A DNA stretch of 64,000 nucleotides from Butyriboletus loyo (Eukaryota > Basidiomycota > Agaricomycetes > Boletales > Boletaceae), in NCBI GenBank assembly GCA_038093515.1, contig JBBPSI010000115.1, positions 1-64,000 on the forward strand, read 5' to 3'. Below the pieces are notes generated by a model that did no database searches, had not been told where the DNA came from, and worked only from the letters and a program-made list of their open reading frames with translations. Positions 59,427 to 64,000 of this stretch are shown one piece after another (the first letter of the stretch is position 1; each line of letters starts with the position of its first letter). Position numbers and translations under genes: made by a program.

Positions 59427-62307
59427 ATGCCCAGAGAGGTCCGAAAGCGCGGAAAGAAACATAAAAAATCACAGCATCAGGCCCTGCCGGAGGGTCAGAC
59501 GCAAGAGCAAGAGGATCACCACCCCAATAACTCAAGTGAGCCGTCCTGGATAGTGTCTGCTCGCGAAGCAGAGGACGTTCACCCAGAAGCACCTTTCGGA
59601 TATGTTGGCCCCGATTTTAAGGCGTACTTCCGCACCGTCGATGAACAAATTCAATCCTGGCAAGAAGACGGGACCCAGCCAGTGGATGAGGATGGTGACT
59701 TCGATCCCAACGAAGGTGTGTGTATTCCTCTGAATACTGATATCCAATGCTTACTGGTTGTCGTGGCGATCCTAAAGCAAAACGTATATTCTTTGTTGCG
59801 GCTTTTAGTGAGATGTCAGGGAAAGAGAGACAGCTTTCTACAGATCCAGATTGTTCCGTTATCCTGGAGAGAATGGCATATTCAATGGATGACTTTGTGT
59901 TGCGAGTCTTTATGGACAAACTAAGCGGCTCGTAGGTGCTAGTCTTGCTCCATCTTCGTGGTACAGGCTGACCGGTTAGAGATAGCTTTGAAGCGCTCTT
60001 CAAGCACAGATTTGCCTCGCATGTCTGCCAAACGTTATTATCGGTTGCCACTGATACGATCTCTCGGGAGGTATGAGGCTTATCGTTGTCATCTACCAGA
60101 GTGACCATGCTGAAGGTCATTCGCAGGTCAAAGGTATCTTACCAGATGTTCCCGCTTCCGACGAAAACGGCGAGCTGAGGACCCTCACCCAACTTGTGCT
60201 AGACATCTGCGAAGTGAATAGTCTGCTTCATCCGCACTCTCAAGGTTTGACGTTCCTCCACAGGAAATTGGCCCGAACTTCAGCTCACTCATCATGGATC
60301 CATTTGCATCGCATGTGTTACGTTCTTTACTTCTTCTGCTGTGTCCAAATGTACTCCCAGAGGACTCAGCTCGGAAGTCTGTGCGATCTAAGAAGAGTAT
60401 GTCATGGAAGGCAAAACAGGGCCACATGAAATCTGTCTTTTCTAATGACAAAGGCAAGGAGACCTATGCCTTGAGTAGTTCAGTACCTGGATCGTTTCGC
60501 GACGCTGCCAACCAATTTTTGCGAATCTTACAAGATGGACTCGACGCGAATGAAGTTAGGGCATTAGCTGCTAATAAAGTGGCTAGCCCGTTATTGCAGG
60601 TAAGCTCTCTTCGTTTATTCCCGACTTCTTGATTCAAATAACAGGTCATTTTAGATTGTTCTAGAGATAGAGGCAGATCATGGCGGTGCGTCGTCTCCCG
60701 ACTCCCACATGGATCGAGTTCTGGTTGGAATGATCAAGGCATACCGTACGCGATTGTTTTCGTTCTCTCTTGCTCTTATATATGACACATGTTGACTGTA
60801 GATGAAGATTCCACCACCTCGATTGAACCATCCGACTACCTTGTGACGCTACTCAGGGATCCTACCTCCTCTCACTTGTTGGAAACATTAGTATCGCGAT
60901 GTCCCGATCAAGTCTTCAATATACTTTGGTCCACGTATTTTGAGGGCAAGGTTGCGCGGCTAGCACTTCACCCAGTCGCGAATTTCGTCGTCGCTAAAGC
61001 TGTTGAGCGCCAAAACAGCACACAACTTGGCGATACTCTTGAAGAACTCAAATCATCGTGGAGCAAGCTGATAAGCAAGTTTAGTTCTATGAGAATGCTC
61101 ATATTTGTTTATAGATAACCCATAGAGTCTTCTAGGACGGGAGTTCTGCGCGCCTTGATAGATAGGTCCCATTCTCTCGGAACTCACCAAAATGGTGTTT
61201 GTGAGGTTAGCCTTTCGTAGTTTCTTTTTAACTTCTGAATCAACTCTAGTTAGGCTGTCTTCGCTGCTGTCGAGATTTCAAGTCCAGGCAATAGGAATAA
61301 TCTTGTTCCATGTCTGCTCCGCTTGAAGTCACTAGAGGTACGTTTGGTTGATACTCTTCACCACATGTTCTTATAGATTCTGAAGGAGTACCAAGCGATT
61401 CCCGTGTCAGAATCCCTACCAGATACGGACTACAAGAAACATGTTCGTAAGGGTCGAGCTGACGATCCAAAAGAACCCAAAATCCAGGGAGCGCTTATAT
61501 TACAATCTCTACTAAGACTCCAGGAGCCTCACTGCTTGATAGTAGTTGATAGGTTTGCATGTTCAAATCCCATTAATCTATGGAAGCTTATTCCCTATTG
61601 ACAGTATCAGTTCACTCTCCATGGAAGACCTCATGCGTATAGCTCATAACGCGACGGGTTCCCGTGTCCTCGACGTCCTCTTCGATTCATCGACTGTGTC
61701 ATTCAAAGCCAAACGACAATTCGTCACGTCTCTGATTGGACAGTATCATTCTCTTGTTGATGACCGAATAGGAAGCCGAATCGGCGATCGTTGTTGGGCT
61801 TTCGCAGATCCTTACCTGAGAGTACGTCTAGGGTGTTCGTTCCGTGTGATGTCAGCCTCACATGCTACATAGGAGAAAATTGCTCGCTCGCTAATTCTCT
61901 TCGAGCAGTTCCTCGCCGCCTCCTTCTATGGGAAGTTCTTCGCTCGTAACCTCAACTTACAGTTGCTACAACGACGACCGGAGGAGTGGAGAACATTGCA
62001 ATCGAACAATAAAACCAAGTTCACAGAGTCGGGTCAGCCGAATCTGTGTCCGCCCGTTCCCCCACAGCCAACCCCTCCGGCAGTTTCGACGTCACAAAAA
62101 TCCTCGAAGAAACCCGGCGCGTCCGAGGATGAAATCGACGCAGTCTTCAAGGCTACGTTGGGAAGCAAAACCAAAAAAGCGGCAGTTGGTCGTATTTCTG
62201 CACATGACGCCGAACGGTCCACAGATCAGCACATGTCGAAGGTTTTGGGTGCCATCCGTGAAGCCCCAGGCGGGGAGAGCGGACGCAGGAAAAGGAGAAA
62301 AGTTTAG
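59427..62307 (+). CDS. NOP9: Nop9, pumilio-repeat 18S rRNA processing factor
   Basis: Twelve exons: 59427-59715, 59778-59931, 59986-60070, 60127-60213, 60264-60599, 60655-60745, 60802-61074, 61126-61205, 61254-61337, 61377-61552, 61605-61821, 61873-62307, giving 768 residues. Nop9 binds pre-rRNA near the D-site in the nucleolus. It starts [14 protein letters not shown] (basic). Pumilio repeats show as [92 protein letters not shown] and [11 protein letters not shown]. The tail is Lys/Arg-rich. The intron at 61075-61125 starts GCAAGT (GC-AG); no GT border there keeps the frame, and using it yields [15 protein letters not shown]. Confidence 0.94.
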
Positions 62308-62491
62308 TGATAGCGGTTGAAATGCACTAATCCAGTTGACTGTTATCTGGAATCCCTTTTCACTCGTTGTGTATTTCGCCTTTGAGACTACATGGCCAGC
62401 AGACCCGGATGTGAATGCACCTACATGTGAGGGTTGTGTGGGCGGAGTTATGCTTCTCTCATGAGACAGTCCCAGTGAATGAATTTCCCGT

Positions 62492-63752
62492 ATGATCTCA
62501 TTCACTGACTACAACCTGAGCCTACTCGTCGCTACGAGCGTCCTCCTGAATTTATTCTTCCTATGTCCTCGAGTGAGCAAGCCAAAACCGCGCTCCTCGG
62601 TGGGCGACAGGGCTCTGCATACGAGGGAGTGCTTTTATGTTGGCGGAACTTACGTTCCTCATGGCTCCTCCGCGATCCACCATGGCCAAATGTACGTTGA
62701 ACATCTGACACCAGCAAGCGTAACTCGCCGTATTCCAGTCCTTTTCATTCATGGGAATGGAATGACAGGGTCAAACTGGCTGAACACACCTGACGGGCGA
62801 CCCGGTTGGTCAGACTACTTCTTGAATGAGGGCTATGAGGTAAAGTCGCTTCCCCATAGCCAGGAAGGGATTTCATGGTAGTTCATCTAGGTGTACATTG
62901 TCGACCAACCCGCTCGAGGACGCTCTGCGTGGCAGTCTAAAGTTGATGGTACCACGAGTACTTTTACTACACGGACTATCGAGTCACGATTTACGGCCAC
63001 GGGAGAGCACGACCTCTGGTCACAAGCTACCCTGCACACACAGTGGCCCGGAAGTGGCTCCAAGGGCGACCCAACTTTTGACGCCTTCTATCGTTCTATC
63101 GTACCTGCTCTCACTTCCGCGATCGAAACTTCCGAGCTCATGAAAGCAGCTGGGTCGGAGTTGTTGGACAAAATAGGTGTTCGTGACGGGTCTTATCGAT
63201 TAATTATCCGAACTGAATTCTTCTGATTCTACTCAGCCCGCCGTTCTGGTCACCCACTCGCAGTCTGGGTATCTTGGATGGATTTTGGGCGACGCTCGTC
63301 CAAACTTGGTCAAAGCGATAGTCGCTTTTGAACCCAATGGTCCACCCTTTCAGAACGCAATCTTTATGAGAAATCTAGCGCGCGTCTTTGGTCTGACTGA
63401 CATTCCACTCACCTTCAGCCCACCGGTCGAATCGGCTTCTGACCTACGACCATTTGCAGTTTTCGAGGCGGAAAATTACACTTCTTTCCAGCAATCCTTC
63501 CCGCCGCGGCGACTGGTCCATCTGGCCCAGATTCCCGTCCTTTTTGTCACGTCGGAAGCAGGGTACCATACAGTTTATGACGACGTCACAGTCCAGTTCC
63601 TCCAGCAGGCCGGCGTAAATGTGACACATATCCGCCTAGAGAGTATTGGGATCCGTGGAAATGGGCACATGTTTTTCATGGAGCTCAATTCGGACCAAAT
63701 CGCAGCTGAAGTGGTGGAGCCTTGGATCAGGAATTCTGTAAGTACTAATTGA
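62492..63752 (+). CDS. Alpha/beta hydrolase with N-terminal membrane anchor
   Basis: Three exons, 62492-62839, 62891-63178 and 63237-63752, give 383 residues. An N-terminal hydrophobic segment LSLLVATSVLLNLFFLC is a signal anchor or signal peptide. The fold begins at IPVLFIHGNGMTGSNWLNTP (oxyanion HGN), then VYIVDQPARGRSAW. The nucleophile elbow is VTHSQSGYLGWILG (S in HSQSG), the acid may be in LFVTSEAGYHTVYDD, and the histidine is in RGNGHMFFMELN. Similar fungal secreted or membrane esterases have no assigned substrate. The second exon ends at GGT with donor GTTCGT; using it restores KIGPAVLVTHS. It runs in tandem behind NOP9. Confidence 0.88.
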
Positions 63753-64000
63753 GAAGGAATTTAATTTTGACGTTAACACAATATGTGGATGGTCGTTCGA
63801 TCCCCCTGTTGTATTTCTGTTTGTATTCCACATGTCGTGTACTGGTGTATGTGCAAATGAACGTTTGATTTGATGGGCGCCACGATCAATAGCGTTGTGA
63901 CCCAAGCCAGATTCTGTACAAGAAGCAATGTGTTGCCCCTGTAGACTCGGACTAACTCCACAACACGTCCGTGTGCTGTGCCGGAGAATATTCCGACTTT
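63753..64000. other. 3' flank of the hydrolase gene, no gene seen
   Basis: The last 248 bp hold the probable 3' UTR; no recognisable frame starts before the window edge. Confidence 0.5.

Noticed and set aside
61553..61604. tRNA B-box-like GTTCAAATCC in a NOP9 intron
   Set aside because: No matching A box or cloverleaf; the stretch is an ordinary 52-nt GT-AG intron.

Overview
This window is nuclear DNA of a mushroom-type basidiomycete (Agaricomycetes). The grounds are: genes packed on both strands; almost every gene cut by many introns of about 44-60 nt; protein sequences that read as basidiomycete orthologues (Ssk1-type response regulator, calcineurin B, MBOAT acyltransferase, Ars2/Serrate, vacuolar-type carboxypeptidase); and a chromodomain Ty3/gypsy retrotransposon remnant. 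All gene models below were spliced by eye from the sequence. For most of them the exon lengths sum to an intact reading frame, and I quote the coordinates.

Layout. 1-1.8 kb: decayed Ty3/gypsy fragment on the minus strand. 1.8-3.3 kb: AT-rich, gene-free. 3.3-5.3 kb: hypothetical gene. 5.4-8.6 kb: divergent pair MSS1 (mitochondrial tRNA GTPase) and CNB1 (calcineurin B). 8.6-12 kb: mostly empty, with one small conserved gene. 12-14 kb: lysophospholipid acyltransferase. 14-17.7 kb: two membrane-protein genes of unknown role. 18-21.8 kb: WDR89-like, RPL18 and a Tra2-like SR protein. 22.8-26.3 kb: long MDR-family protein. 26.4-29.9 kb: NUG1 and RPC40 back to back. 30-44.3 kb: small conserved protein, KDM3-like JmjC protein, SSK1, ARS2 and ESF2. 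44.3-46.1 kb: repeat-bearing gap. 46.1-50.7 kb: NCBP3-like, KRR1 and EAF-like. 50.8-53.8 kb: pseudogene remnant and a serine carboxypeptidase. 54-63.8 kb: NOP58, ERG27, NCS6, NOP9 and an alpha/beta hydrolase.

How the genes relate. Seven genes act in ribosome production or are ribosomal (RPL18, NUG1, RPC40, ESF2, KRR1, NOP58, NOP9). Several sit in tight head-to-head pairs with 70-170 bp between start codons. Two modify wobble uridines of tRNA, one mitochondrial (MSS1) and one cytosolic (NCS6). Three handle nuclear RNA (ARS2, NCBP3-like, Tra2-like). Two signal stress (CNB1, SSK1). These are housekeeping genes, not a specialised accessory island; I saw no biosynthetic cluster, CRISPR array, tRNA or rRNA gene.

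The most unusual signals are in gene structure. KRR1 appears to contain a one-nucleotide exon. At least six introns use GC-AG borders instead of GT-AG. The retrotransposon remnant carries a zinc-knuckle reading frame starting 7 nt after the pol stop. A perfect 24-bp-arm inverted repeat lies at 44.6 kb.
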